Assembly: GCA_003833135.1 (NCBI GenBank)
Contig: QZLH01000078.1
Span: forward strand, 135,164-186,013
Origin: Oehlia diaphana
Lineage: Eukaryota > Glomeromycota > Glomeromycetes > Glomerales > Glomeraceae
Reading direction: 5' to 3'
DNA length: 50,850 nucleotides
The notes beneath the pieces were generated by a model. It saw only the letters and a program-made list of their open reading frames with translations. It made no database searches and had not been told where the DNA came from. How positions within the stretch are numbered: position 1 is the first letter of the stretch; each line of letters opens with the position of its first letter. Positions 24,901-37,704 of the stretch are shown one piece after another. Made by a program: the position numbers and the translations under genes.

Positions 24901-25497
24901 TAAAAAAAAACAAAAAATACCCTTTTCACCGTCATTGTTAATTAAATTTCCAAAGCCTTTACCAGCATTACCGATTCTTACTCGATCTATAATTTCACGA
25001 TCCTCTAATGAATTCTTTATCATTTTATTGTATATATTAAATCCATTATCAAATGCCATACTATGTCTTGTTGGTGATAATTTATTGACATCATCTATCT
25101 TAGAAGATCCAAATTCAAGCATTGAAAATCTATCTTTTGGTCTAGAAGTTGCAGAAAGTGCTCTTCTTCTTACATTTGGCGGCGTTAACAATGTTGGTGA
25201 ACGATCTGATTCTGAATCTGATAATACAAGACTTCCTCTACGTGCCGAAGAAGATATATTTGATCCTTTATATCGAATTTCTGAGAAATTATCGTCATTA
25301 CTAATTAATGATTCATCTTGATTATCTGTAGACTGAGAGATAACCAAACTTCCAGTTGATGAGTATGGACTCCTATAAACAGAATCAATGTTAACTTTTA
25401 AATCATTTATAGTCCATTGATTTTGTTTTCGCGTTTTTTTGGCATTTGTATCCAACAATTTTTCCTTATCCGATAAGTTATCATTGTTGGTGTTCAT
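21938..25497 (-). CDS. Uncharacterised 909-residue protein, disordered N-terminus, C-terminal membrane segment
   Basis: Twelve exons join in frame on the minus strand: 25497-24921, 24832-24692, 24620-23644, 23564-23402, 23329-23183, 23115-23056, 22983-22929, 22840-22747, 22665-22448, 22380-22302, 22230-22131 and 22056-21938. The start MNTNNDNLSDKEKLL is the only ATG upstream of the long frame. The first 600 or so residues are Ser-, Asp- and Lys-rich and look disordered (many basic/Ser patches such as RRGSLVLSDSESDRSP), but a more ordered motif TMCKQFLENKYHILFKI with YNPLTIIKIRKND sits at about residues 250-285. Then come an acidic segment, a compact region (TVLVNLDILPQELVNLVRDY), a coiled coil of roughly 150 residues and finally WLDVFYLMMSYVITVIMIMY with WFVVACFKLFKK, a hydrophobic stretch fit for one or two membrane passes near the C-terminus. 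I do not recognise the family. A membrane-anchored scaffold or tether is a guess. Confidence 0.75.
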
Positions 25498-27741
25498 TTA
25501 ATACAATACCAAAAGAGAGAAAGTCTAATAAAAAAATTCTTTTTTTGATTAAAAAAGAAAACATTTTTGAACATAAAGTGATTTATGATTACACATTAAA
25601 GAACACGTACCTTTCCGAGTATATAGACTTTTTGAAAAAGGGTTTGCTAATGAAGCACAAAAACTGCTATTGTTAAAATTTAAATCTTTGTCTAGTAATG
25701 GAAATACCTTTTAATTAAATTAAAATATAAAGAAAGTATATTTTTTTAAATGAACGAACTAGGAAACTTCCGTCTGTATTTATTTATAATTAAAAAAAAT
25801 AACAGGTGAATAACTTAAATAAAAATTTTATCTGTAACACAACACATTGATCGGATATTTGGGATCATCAATTCTGATAAGTGATAACGTAATTTTACAG
25901 CATACTCGTTCTACGTTCTTTAAATAGCATTGGACGTTAAAATATTTTAGAAAAAAAATGCTTAGATGTCACAATGTAAAGCTACAGATTTCAAGTTGTT
26001 TTTTGATTTAACACGTAAGTGACTTATCATTTGGGTATCTCGTTAATTTAGCTTAGGCCAATAACATTCACCTTTTAATATTCTTTATAGGTTATAATAA
26101 TTGAAATGTTTTGAGTACCAGGTTGTAGAAGATATAAACATACTGTAAAGATAAATTTCAGGAATTACTTAAGGTATGTAAAAATATATATATATATTTT
26201 ATTTTATTTTAACAAATTAGTAATTCATTAAATTTCCTATTCTTGATCACAGAATGAGAATTATTGTATAATGATGAATATATAACATTGATGATTGTGG
26301 AAAAATTCGTCTTAAATGAAAATCCTGAACGGATACATTTTAAGGAAGATAAAGACAATGAAGCTATTGAACTATTTCGATCTTTGTTCATAAGATGTTT
26401 CGATTTTTGTACCAATTAATGATACCAAAGAAAAAAGATTCATTATGAAGACTTTTGATAAATTGACTATTGTTTATTATAAGTTATAACTTTCTTCATG
26501 ATGAAATAGACAAACGTCACGAGAATATGACATAGGAAGCCTATGATTAGAATTTCATCCTCATTTCTCACACATTCATTATCATTTATTCTTTACCATT
26601 ATTATATGAATTATTGTCCAGAGTCTTTTCCAATTATCAAAAATATGCCATTATTAAAATATCTATCTATTGTAATTAATACATTGATGGTTTCGTCTTT
26701 GTAAGTTTTTTATCTTATTCATTTCTCCTATGTCGTCTTATTATTTCACTTTCATTTGGAATTTTTTACTTAAACGTCTTCTTACTCACTAAAATAAATG
26801 ATATTAGAGCTTTGTACATTCTATTTGTTTAAATTTAGCATTTTTATCTCCTATTTGAGTCTTGCCATGAAGAAGCTTTTAAATGGTTCAAAAAGAAAAG
26901 CAGTAGAACCAATGGCAGTTTGCTGAGCTCATATTCATTTATTACTTTTACCTCTTTGTTCGATGAGGATTTGATCCGAATTTCTAATTCACATCTTTGG
27001 TCTAGCCATTGGTTTGCATATCCATTCACTCCTGCATCAATTTTTCGATTTTATTTTCAATTTAAAATAATTTTTATGGTATACCATGCCCTAAATCTAA
27101 TCCTAAATTCCCTTGTCGGTGAGATGATTGTCGGCGAAACATGTCGGTGAAACGTTTTCGCAAAGAATATTTGATTCAAACATTTACCTGAGAAATTTTT
27201 CCTTAAAAACATTTACAAAAGATAATAATTACCATTACAACTGTATTTCTAATTACTTGGAACAAGTTTTAATGAATAATGCAAAATAAACTGTAAAGCA
27301 GTTCACAGATAATAGAAATCAAATATGAGAAACTTTTATTTGCAATTTGTGAGAAAAAATAGTTAAAGTAAAAATTATTAAGAAATAAATCAAGAAATAA
27401 AGTAAGAAGTCATCCGTGGAATGATTTAAAGAAAAAAAGATGTATTTATTATGCATAATTATTATTTTTTTTATTTTTTAGAAAGATTAAAAAATATCTA
27501 TCAAGTTAAATATTGGTTCGGACATTTGAGTGTAATAATTGTATTTCTAATTACATGTCTACATGATCATCAATCCACACACTCTCTTCACATCTCAATG
27601 ATATAATGCTCCTCTATCCAAAACATAATAATTAAATGTGCATGTGAATTGAAGATAATACCAAATAATTTTTTTCATTTAAATTTTTATATACTAAAAT
27701 TAATTATATTAATAATAATATAATAAATAATTTTTTAATTC
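25498..27741. other. 2.2-kb gene-poor spacer with possible coding scraps
   Basis: No convincing gene is seen. A plus-strand stretch at 26270-26419 ends in protein-like sequence (VEKFVLNENPERIHFKEDKD and ELFRSLFIRCFDFCTN, then stop) and could be the tail of a decayed gene. At 26844-27029 the minus strand gives ANQWLDQRCELEIRIKSSSN, also coding-like, overlapping a plus-strand frame; neither can be settled. A small array of tgtcggtga-like units lies at 27112-27152. The rest is AT-rich low complexity. The first few hundred bases should include the promoter of the minus-strand 12-exon gene. Confidence 0.35.
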
Positions 27742-30700
27742 CTATCTATTTCTTTTCAAAACTTCAATTCCTTCCAAAGCTGCGACAACATCAGGTAAAT
27801 CTAAAATTTCAACTCCGTTATTATTTATTACTTTACCTCTTAAATCAGGTTTATCCAAAAATCCTACTTTAACTAAATAACCTAAATAAATTCCTATTAA
27901 TCTTTCTCCCATCCTTTCACATTCTATATTAGTAATTTCTCGTGTGTTACTATTATCTAATTCAGGTGATTTTGTTGATGTTGGTAAATCATCAAGAACG
28001 AAATAAAGCAACGGATATAATGCATTGTCTTCTGCTTGTAATGTAAGTTCCATTAATCTGTCTCTCCATACAATATATTCCGTTTCAGTTACCGTATACC
28101 CATAACGACACAAGCAATTAAATAACTCGTCGAACATAAATGATGGATCTGGGGGATGTGTAATGTGGAAAACAAGTTTTGATGCTGCAGTAGGCGATAG
28201 TGATATGCGTACAACACATTCCGCAACATAATCTACCGGACACATATTAACGGTGTTATGAATGGTAGGAACTAGTCCAAGTTGAATACATCCTTTAATT
28301 AATCTCCAAATAAAATCATCCGTGTTTGTAACTGTTAAATTAAGATACATAATCATTAATATAAGTAAAATAAAATTTAACAAAAGTTCTCTAATTAAAC
28401 ATACCGCCAGTTATAGAATGTCCAACTATGTATCCAGGTCTTATTATTGTAGCTGGCATTCCTCTCTTACTTGCTTCCATAATTAGTTTTTCCGCAACCC
28501 ATTTGCTTTGTCCGTATCCGCTCCTTAACCCTCTCCTACTACCTTCTAAATCGTCGTCTTCATATATTCCTTTACCACCCCTCTCAACAATTGAACCACT
28601 TAAATCGACATAATGTTCAGTATCAAGGACAGAAGTTGAACTAACAAAATTAAAAGGTTTGGTGTGATGTGTTGAGGCAAGTTTAAGTGCCCATATAGTT
28701 CCAAGCACATTGGTTGCTTTGAGGTTTAGATAGGGAAAAACCCAATGAACCTAAAGCAACATATAAACTAATCAATAAAAAGTAATAAAAAAAAGAACTA
28801 TAAAGTTAACATCACAAAATTTTTCTTACCAATGCTCCATTATGAATTACAACATCCACACGTTCTGCAAGTGATTCCCATTCTTTTTCTTCAATACCTA
28901 ACCTATCCTTTTCCAGATCACCACAAATGACTTCTAATCTGCCTTGAGTCTCCCATTCATCTCTCCATGCTAAATGTGACTTACAACTTTTTTTGACCTT
29001 TTCCATTGCATGAACTTTCGATGTGGCTCTAACATGAGCAATAAGCTTAATGTCATTGCTAGAGTCGAGTAAATTTGAAAGAATAAAGGCTCCAAGAAAT
29101 CCGGTAACTCCAGTGACAAAGAAAGTTTTCCTGGAATAATTTTCTGGAATCGGTTCATAATTTCTTTCTATATGTTCATTTACCAATGATTCATAATCGC
29201 TGGCATAATCAAACTCGAGTTTATCTTCCCTAAAATCGGCATCTTCGGATTTACCTTCATTTGCAGTATCCAGTTCTTCTGTATCGGTCTCTTCAACAGC
29301 AATATTATACTCGCTACTTAAAATATTCTCAACTTCTTTTGCTTGTCCACGTATGGTCGGTTTTTCAAAGACAAGTCCAAGAGGCACACTTACGTTACAA
29401 GTTTTTCTAAGTTCAAAAATTAATCTCGTGGCTAAAATTGAATGTCCACCTAGGTCAAAGAAACTCTCGTCCAATGATATATTGGCTTTAACTGAATTTG
29501 GAAGAAGTCGAGTCCATATCTCATGTACTTGATGTTCAGTTGATGTCATTTGTTGTACTTTATTAACAATTTTAGTTGACTGTTCAGCGGTATCGGGAAA
29601 AGGCAATGCGGGCTTATCTATCTTTCCATTTGGTGTTAAAGGCATCTTTTTAAGGGGAACAATCACTAAAAAAAACATAGATTAATTATATTATTATAAA
29701 GAGCTAAATTATTTAAATTATTTAAAACTTACCACTTGGCACACTATAGCTTGGTAATTTCGTTTTTAAATATTCTTTTATTTTTTTAACAAGCCTACGA
29801 TATTTAAAATTATAAGGCGTTTCTTCTTCATCTTCGTCTTCAGTAGAACTTATCAGCTCTGATTGATCGTCTCCTTTCATAGGCACAAAATAACTGACAA
29901 GAGTTTGTTCTTCATATTTATCTCTACGAACCAAAGTAACATTTTCCCTTACATTGGGATGCTGTGAGAGATATGTATCGATTTCACTAAGTTCAATCCT
30001 AAATCCTCGAATTTTAACTTGATCATCAGCTCTTCCACTACACTCGACTAAAAAAAAAGAAAAATAATTAAAACATAATCATCTAAAATTATATAAAATA
30101 GTCAAAAATTACTCATACCGTTTCCGTCTGGCATATATCTTCCTAAATCACCAGTCTTATATAATCTATCTCTCTTGCCTTTCCAAAATCCACCCCATTT
30201 TTCATTTCCCTTATTTTCATTTGTGTTTTGGGTATCGCAAAACCAATTATTAATAAATTTTTCCCTTGTTATATTATCTAATTTTAAATAACTTTCGGCT
30301 AACCCACCCGCTCTAACATAAATTTCACCAATCTCACCGACACCACATAAGATGTCTTTTTTTTGTCTATTAACAACAAGCAACTGAACATTTTGCATAC
30401 CCTTTCCAGCGGGTATAACATCCTTCTGAGATGATAAAAATGAAGGGAAAGATGAATGTGATGGAATAGTAAAATAAGAAACAGATCGTTGTGTTTCTGT
30501 TGTTCCATACATATTAATAATATTGGTGTTGCGTGCTAGATGTTGAAGACGGTTACAATCACGCCTTGTTAAAATATCACCAACAAAGAAAGCATTTCGA
30601 AGAGAAGGTATTGGTGTATCAGCATTTGCAGCTAACAATTGACCCATAGCTGCCATTCAACAATAAACAATAATTAGAATTAACTCAAATAATTAATATA

Positions 30701-32752
30701 TAAACAAAAATTAATTATTTTACCTGGGGTTAAATGAGTTATTGTAACTTCATGTTCAGCCATCCAAGTAGCCAATCTTCCGGGAACACCGATATCTTCA
30801 CTGGTTGGAATATGTAATTCAGCTCCAAAAAACAATGGAGTAAAGACTAAAAAATAAGATAATGAACAGACATTCAATTTAATAGGTGAAATCAGATTTT
30901 ACAAGAAACTAAGGATAGTACCCACAACGATTTCATACTTCATTTTCAAAAATTCACTATCGAATATCCGATCGGAATTAAATTATAATTGTGGAATACT
31001 ATCCTTAAATAAAATATTCAAAACTTACTATCCCGCTGAACTGGATCGTGGGCGATTCCACTCAACATTGTAAATTTATCTTTGTCGGAAAGACCAAATT
31101 CTTTCGACATCCATGGATAATAATGTGTGAGTGAAAAATGGCGTCCTCTAACACCTATGAAAAAGAGCAAATAAAGTTAACATATGATAATAATAATTAC
31201 TGTAAACATTTTTCCTTTTACCTTTTGGAATTCCAGTACTTCCGCTCGTAAAGCTTAAAGTTCCAATACTATCTGGTCCAATGACTACATTAACATCATC
31301 TGCATTTCGAATTGAATCTAATACATCACCACCAACAACTTCACCACCCCTTAAAAATCCATCATCTGCAATTTCTAATGCAGGAATTTCACATTTGATT
31401 TCAAGATTCTCTTGAATATATGCGCGAACAGATGGATGTAAAGTTCCCGTACGTTTAAGCAGAATGATTCCACGTGGTACAGCAACTGACAAATATATAT
31501 TTTGGCGATCTGGTGGATAAGCTGGATCTAATAAAATTAAGGAAGAATCAATCATTAACAATTTAAGAATTTTCTTTTCTTTTTTTTACTTTTTTTTTAC
31601 TAACCAATTACGCTAAATGTAGCACCGGCTTTGAGAACACCCATTATTGCAATAACTAAATCTACTCCACGATACGCATATATCATAACTACATCTTCCC
31701 TTTCAATTCCGTTTCGAATTAAATAGCGTGCAACAAGGTTAGAAGCTTCATAGATATGACGATATGTAAATATATGATTCTCATCACTATCAGCGCGAGA
31801 TTCTATCACACAAGACCTATCAGGAAATTTTTTTGCATTACTAGCAAAAATATCCGTAATGGCACCTTGAAATTCATCCCATTTTAAATCCGAACGTGGA
31901 TCAGGAAGAACTTCATGACATTTTTTAGATAGGATAGGAATCTGAGCTACAGTTAATTGGTTATTTCCAACTACACTATCAAGAATAGTAATTAATTGAG
32001 AAAATATATGGGAAATGCGTTTTTCAGAAAATAAAACTTGATTATAAGATATTGAGATTTCTATCGAAAAAAGTGCCTGGCGCAATGAAGAATGTGAAGT
32101 AATTAAAACTGTAAGATCTGTTGTAGATGACGTCGCTTGTAGTAGTGGTTTGTCTGGAATATCAGTTTGATCAAAAAAACGAACACGAAACAAAGGTGAG
32201 TGAGATATTGAAGATAATAATGATTGAAATGGGATTTCATCAGCAGTTGCATCTCCTTCAACCTTAAATGAACAGGATGTTAATTTGATAATGTTGATAT
32301 TGTGATATTGTTCAATAATTATAAAAATAATCATTAATTTGACTTACTTGATGAACTTTTTGAACCACTTGTTCAAAAGTATCTGTAGGGCTAATGGGTA
32401 TTCTTAAAACGAGAGGATTTCTTGAACCTGAAGAAGATCCTACAGCGATATCCTCTACACCGGTATATCGGTATAATAGTATGGAGAATGCAGCCAATAG
32501 AATTATGAACGGAGACGTGTTCCCATTATTTGTTCCGTTCACATCTATTAGAGATAGGGATGGTCTCGAAAGTTGTAAAATTGCTATTGATGTTGCTTCA
32601 GTTAAAGTTATTTTCTTAACTGCCTCAACAACCTTTGCTGGCGAAGGCCTAGGGTAATCAGTAGGTAATTGAAGTTCGTTTAAATTTTGTAAACGCTGTT
32701 TCCAACGTTCTAATCGTTCATGTGCTAATCGTTCTTTTTCTTCTGTACTCAT
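27742..32752 (-). CDS. LYS2: L-2-aminoadipate reductase, LYS2 type
   Basis: This is the large enzyme of the fungal aminoadipate route to lysine; it adenylates 2-aminoadipate, loads it on a carrier and reduces it with NADPH to the semialdehyde. Ten exons (32752-32348, 32262-31605, 31527-31222, 31154-31029, 30846-30724, 30649-30119, 30047-29733, 29665-28830, 28750-28405, 28331-27742) give about 1411 residues, close to the yeast enzyme (about 1390). A condensation-like N-terminus leads to the adenylation core [20 protein letters not shown] (about 443-462), then [10 protein letters not shown] and [10 protein letters not shown]. The carrier motif [10 protein letters not shown] has its pantetheine-accepting Ser near 897, and the reductase domain opens with TGVTGFLG near 1006-1013. 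All domains look intact. A second ATG lies three codons upstream (32761). It needs a phosphopantetheinyl transferase (Lys5-type) encoded elsewhere. It is divergent from the HMG-box gene. Confidence 0.95.
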
Positions 32753-33426
32753 TTTTAACAATTAAGAGGAGTTGACAAATCCAGATAAAAAAAATTAAAT
32801 GATAAAGAAAAGCCACATCTTTATATATTGATGATTGATCCATCGCCCATACTAAAGTTTCCGCGTTATTATGGAGATACCATACTAGTTAGTTACATTG
32901 TTACTTGTGTACATCAAGAATATCAAGATAATACTACATATTTGATAATTAATTAGATTATCAAGTATCAATTTAGTAATTTAGTCAATATGACATATCT
33001 TTGAGGCTGAAACGAATTTAATGAAAATCATTCTAATTTTAACCAATCGGTAGTATTAATTAAGGTCTTAAAATCATAAAAAAAGTTTATACTATACTGT
33101 ATACAATGAACATTTAATTACGTAATACTACAAACTTGTAGTTTTCGAATCACATGACGATTGAATAGAAGAAATTGAGTTTTAAAATTTTTTTTAAACT
33201 ATACGTAAACTCGAAATCGCGAATCAAAAAAAAAAAAAATCATAATAGTTTGCGTAGTTTGCGGAAATAAAAAAAAACTTTTTGATGGGTTGATAAAATA
33301 GTATATAATCATGCGGCTTAAATAAAGCTTCCCATTTATAACTTGCTTTGTACTTGTTCCCGATAAAAAGATAAAAAACTGTTTTTTTTATAAAAATTTA
33401 TTATTTGTAAATAATAAAAAGAAAAC
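32753..33426. promoter_or_regulatory. Divergent promoter region between LYS2 and the HMG-box gene
   Basis: Two genes start from this 674-bp stretch in opposite directions, so it must hold both promoters. I looked for a TGACTCA-type (Gcn4-like) site that might link LYS2 to amino-acid starvation and saw none. A CACATGAC motif lies near 33153 and a TATATAAT-type motif about 125 bases before the HMG-box ATG. Poly-A and poly-T tracts are present. Specific factors cannot be named. Confidence 0.5.
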
Positions 33427-35300
33427 ATGGGTCGTTTCAAACCAGTAATTAAAACGCAGGTTGCTTCTGCAGTGACAAATACGTCTTCGTCTTCTAGCAA
33501 TAATAATAAAAATAATTCACCTCCCACGCCACCAAATGATACAACACCAACGACGGTTAGTGTATCCACACAAAAAAGTCGAAAGAATCAAAAAGTATCT
33601 GATGGACAGATAAAAAAAGCTGCTACGCCACGTAAAAAGAGGACGAATAAAAAAACTGTCGCAACAAAAGCAACTGTTGTTGAGGAAGCTAGTACAGAAA
33701 AGATATCAAATTCACATGAAACAAAGCCAAATGTGGCAATGTCAACGCCGGAAGGATCGACGGCTACATCTACACCAGATGGTGCGTTACCCGCTTCTGC
33801 TAGCAAAGCTACAAGGAAACGAAAGAGTAAAAGTAACAAAAATAATGATAATTTACAAATTGAGGCAAATAATCACGAGAGTGAAAGCAAACCAAAACGA
33901 GCAAGAAAAGCTAAAGATCCGAACGCACCAAAAAGACCCCTTAATGCGTATATGAGGTTTTCTTTAGTGAAAAGGTAGATCTTAATTTCCAAATATAATG
34001 ATGGTCCCCTTTTATCGATATTATTCTATTTTTAGCTAGTAATAAACTGATTGTTTTGTTTTTTTTTCGTATATTTAATTGACCTTAATAGGGCAGAATT
34101 GAAGCAACAGAATCCTGGGATGGGTCCAAAAGAAATAACAATAATGCTTGGAGAAGCGTGGAGAAAATTATCCGAAGATGAAAAGAAGGTAATAACTGAA
34201 TTTACTACTATTTCACTCAAAAGATACACTACACTTTAATTAACCTTTATATGTGTTATTTCTTGATTTCACAGACTTATCATGATCTTGTAACACAAGC
34301 TTTCGTGCAGTGGCAAGAAGATATGAAAGCATATCAAGCAGTAAGTATCAAACTTTTTAAATAAAAAATATAAAAAAATAAAAACTAAAATAATTTGATA
34401 CTAAAGCTTTTTATTATTTTAAAGTCAATTGGTATAGAACGTGTACAATATAATCGTGAGCAAAATACGGTGCGAGCAAATGAAAGTGCAGACATAAATT
34501 CTTCCACGGAAGAAATATCAACTCAAGATAATATACAACTAGTTTCGCAAGGTAATTTAGAAATGCAACTAGCCTCCGATAATGGAGTAAATAACTTGCC
34601 CGAAATCATCACAAGTAACAATACGGTCGATGGGTTATATCAACTTCCAGCAAACACGACAGATTCAACTTACGACTTATATGACCAACGAGATTCTATG
34701 GAGGATTTTTTAGACATGACTGATAATCCACAAGCATATGGATATCGTTCAACCAATACAGATATGAATGGAACTCATTTATATATGGATTCACTTCCAT
34801 CTACGATGATTCCTATACAAGTGGGCATAGTTAATCAAGATGCGCATAACTCATATTATATTCAAGATTTTATTCCTACACATCAAGAACGAGAACAAAA
34901 TCAGGTTGCCAAACAAGATCTACTTCTTTGCCAACCATTTGATCCATCTGCGGTTAATCAAGAATTAGAATCAAACGTTCAAGAAAATCCTATTATTCAA
35001 AAACAAGAAAGACCTGATGCAAACAATATGCTGCTTTGTCAGCCATTTGAACCTTCCGATAATAAAGTTATGACGGATAATGACAATGATGATTCATGGT
35101 TACAAGACGGAACTCAATATCAGAATCAAATTGTACAACACACACAACAGGAATTTTCTGAATCAATGATGTATTCGCAGGTTCCACAATATGAGCAGCA
35201 ATTTCAAGAACACGCACCTCAACAATCAGAAGAAATTCCACTTCAAGAACTTCAACATATTGAAATGTATCAGCAGTCGTTGCATCATCTAATTCTATAA
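33427..35300 (+). CDS. HMG-box DNA-binding protein (HMGB/NHP6-like box)
   Basis: Four exons (33427-33974, 34092-34188, 34275-34340, 34425-35300) give 528 residues. The N-terminal 160 residues are Ser/Thr/Lys-rich with basic patches (PRKKRTNKK, TRKRKSKSNK) that could act as nuclear signals. The box runs from about 165 to 237: PNAPKRPLNAYMRFSLVKRA, then WRKLSEDEKKTYHD and QWQEDMKAYQA. The opening PNAPKRPLNAYM is the NHP6/HMGB signature, pointing to bending of DNA in chromatin or to a transcription role. The last 290 residues are Gln/Asn-rich and acidic, with the short motif LLCQPF(D/E)PS repeated at about 395 and 435; this may be an activation region. Fungal mating-type HMG genes of the MATA_HMG group differ in the box, so I do not call it one. 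Confidence 0.88.
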
Positions 35301-36028
35301 GTGAAATAAAGCAAACTGTTCGTTTACCTAGCAACATATTAACTTATTGATTAGTGAATGTTCTAATTATTAAATGCTTGATTATATGCTAAATAAATAA
35401 AGAAATTAATTAATAAATTCTTCTATCATAATGTATAAATTATTATAAGGGGTGAGAATGAGTAGTAAATCACATGTAATGTATGAAAAATTCTTTTATA
35501 CGGAATAGATCATTTGCGAACTATTTGTTACACATTTATTTCTCTTTCAAAATTGCATTTTATAATGAATTTTATTGTGTGCTTAATTTGGGTTCCCTAT
35601 CCGGCACAGCCAAATTTTTTATGATAATCTCTTCAAACAGCAAAATGTTTGAAAATCCTTTCAATTTCGTTTACGGGTTAGGATTACTAAAAAAGATTTT
35701 GATTTTTTAGTAGCACATCGGAAAATTCAGACAATAAAAATCTTGATAAATTAAATTCAATATAATTTAGTTTATTTGGTTAATATTTAATAAGCCCATT
35801 TGGTGAAATAAATCCGATTACCTTTTTTTGGTTGAGCAAAATTTTGAGTTAGATAATAATTAAAAAATAATTACTTAATTAACTGCTTAAAAAATTTTGT
35901 CGTAATCTTGATGTCAATATGAGAGGAAAAGAAAATGAATTATAAAAATAAAAAAAGATGAATATTTTTTTAAAAAAATCCTCAAGTCCTTTTTTTCTAT
36001 TCCGTTGAGAAATTTAGAAATTTCAAAA
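35301..36028. other. Intergenic: HMG-box gene to acetate kinase
   Basis: Tandem same-strand spacing of 728 bases. The aaataaataaag sequence near 35391 may serve as the HMG-box gene's polyadenylation signal. An open frame at 35483-35710 is Phe/Leu-rich with no coding look. I see no repeat or RNA gene. Confidence 0.4.
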
Positions 36029-37447
36029 ATGACGAAGACAAACATATTAGCTATCAATGCTGGAAGTTCAAGTTTGAAATATAAATTATTTCTCTTTGAT
36101 AAATCAAAAGATGAAATAAATTTAGTATCAAAAGGATCAATAACTGAAATAACATCACCAACTTCTTCACAATTTACCGCAAAAATCATATCATCTGATA
36201 CAAAAATTTCAAAATCATTAAATATTCAAACACATGAAAAGGCATTTTCTCATATTTTATCTTATTTACTTGAAACTCTAATAAATTCAAAAGAACAAAT
36301 AAAATATATTGTTCATAGAATTGTTCATGGTATAACAGAATCTCAACCAATAATTTTAAAATCTGATTCATCACCTTCAAAAGAACTTTCTAAACTTGAT
36401 TCATTTTCAGAATTGGCTCCATTACATAATCATTCTAGTGTATTAATATTAAAATCTTGTTTAAAAGAATTACCAAATTCAATAAATTATGCATTTTTTG
36501 ATACTTTATTTCATCAATCCATAAAACCTCATATTTATACTTATGCTTTACCTTATGATGAAGCTAAACAGAAAAGAATTAGAAAATATGGTTTTCACGG
36601 TTTAAGTTATTCCTATGTTTCTAAAGTTGCTGCCAAACATATGGGAATTGATCTGAACGATGATAATTCAAAATTTATTTGTTTACATCTGGGAAGTGGA
36701 GCTAGTATGTGTGCTATTAGAGGTGGTAAAAGCGTAGACACTACTATGGGTTTAACTCCTTTGGAAGGTAAAATTACATTAATTAAATTTTTAATTTTAA
36801 TTTAATTTGATTTTTTACTAATGGTCAATTTTAACCGACATATCATCATAAAATGATTAGGATTACCAGGAGGCACACGATCTGGTTCAATTGATCCATG
36901 TGTGATATTTCATTTTTCATCAAAAGCACGCAAGGGTGATGAATCTCATCATCCAGTAGATAAACAATTTCATTTAACAGAAGCAGAATCCATTTTAAAT
37001 CACAATTCAGGATTTAAAGGTCTTTGTGGTACTTTGGATTTTAGTGAAATTGTAAAACAAATTCAAGATACTACAAATGGAAATGAAAACTCCAATTCTT
37101 CTATTAATAAAGAAAGAGCAAAATTAACTTTTGATATTTTTATTAATCGTATTGTAAATTATATTGGAAGTTATTTTGTAACATTAGAAGGTAATGTGAG
37201 TGCATTAATTTTTACTGGTGGAATTGGAGAAAATAATAAAGAATTACGCGAAGCTGTTGCCGAGAAAATTAAATGTTTAGGATTTAAGAGTGTTGATAAA
37301 GAGAAGAATAAAAGTGTTGAAGAATTGTTTAAAAGCGGAAAAGATGTTGTGGATATTTCTAGTGGGTCAACTGAAAATTTTAGATTGTTGGTAATCGAAA
37401 CTGATGAGGAAAAAGAAATGGTTAATCAGTTAATCTCGAAAATTTGA
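36029..37447 (+). CDS. Acetate kinase
   Basis: It interconverts acetate plus ATP with acetyl phosphate plus ADP. Two exons (36029-36767, 36861-37447) join in a Gly codon and give 441 residues; bacterial enzymes are about 400. The ASKHA-fold signatures are all present: NILAINAGSSSLKYKLF at the N-terminus, IVHRIVHG with the substrate Arg, FFDTLFHQ with the conserved His, RKYGFHGLSYSYV, HLGSGASM, MGLTPLEGLPGGTRSGSIDP across the splice site and FTGGIGEN near the C-terminus. I chose the ATG at 36029 because the conserved strand begins six residues later. In fungi acetate kinase usually pairs with a phosphoketolase that makes acetyl phosphate; no such gene lies in this window. The intron and A/T-ending codons match the neighbours, so it is a resident eukaryotic gene and not a contaminant. 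Confidence 0.95.
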
Positions 37448-37585
37448 ACGAGTTTGTAGTTATCTATTAAGAGTTACTTCTATATTTTGCATTATGCACC
37501 ATAATTATGTGATCTTACAAATATTATTTAATTCTTTAATATTATAATATTAATAACATAAGATAAATGTTATCGTGCAGTAATT

Positions 37586-37639
37586 ATTATGGCTTGAGCA
37601 TTTGAACATGCAATTATGGCACGAGCATTTGAACATGCA
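37586..37639. repeat. 27-base direct repeat, two copies
   Basis: Two adjacent 27-mers (attatggcttgagcatttga plus acatgca, and the same with ac for tt) differ at two positions. They lie about 140 bases after the acetate kinase stop. There is no spacer, so this is a minisatellite and not a CRISPR-type array. Confidence 0.85.
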
Positions 37640-37704
37640 ATGCCGTGTATTATGTAAAATATTGAATAATATTCTGCTGAAATTTCACGTGTGTCAAAGT
37701 CGTT

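Noticed and set aside
33427..35300. Assignment of the HMG-box gene to the mating-type (MATA_HMG) group
   Set aside because: The box opens PNAPKRPLNAYM as in NHP6/HMGB proteins, and no mating-locus partner such as a homeodomain gene is nearby.
36005..36028. Upstream extension of acetate kinase beginning at a TTG
   Set aside because: Eukaryotic translation would use the ATG at 36029, which sits right before the conserved first strand.
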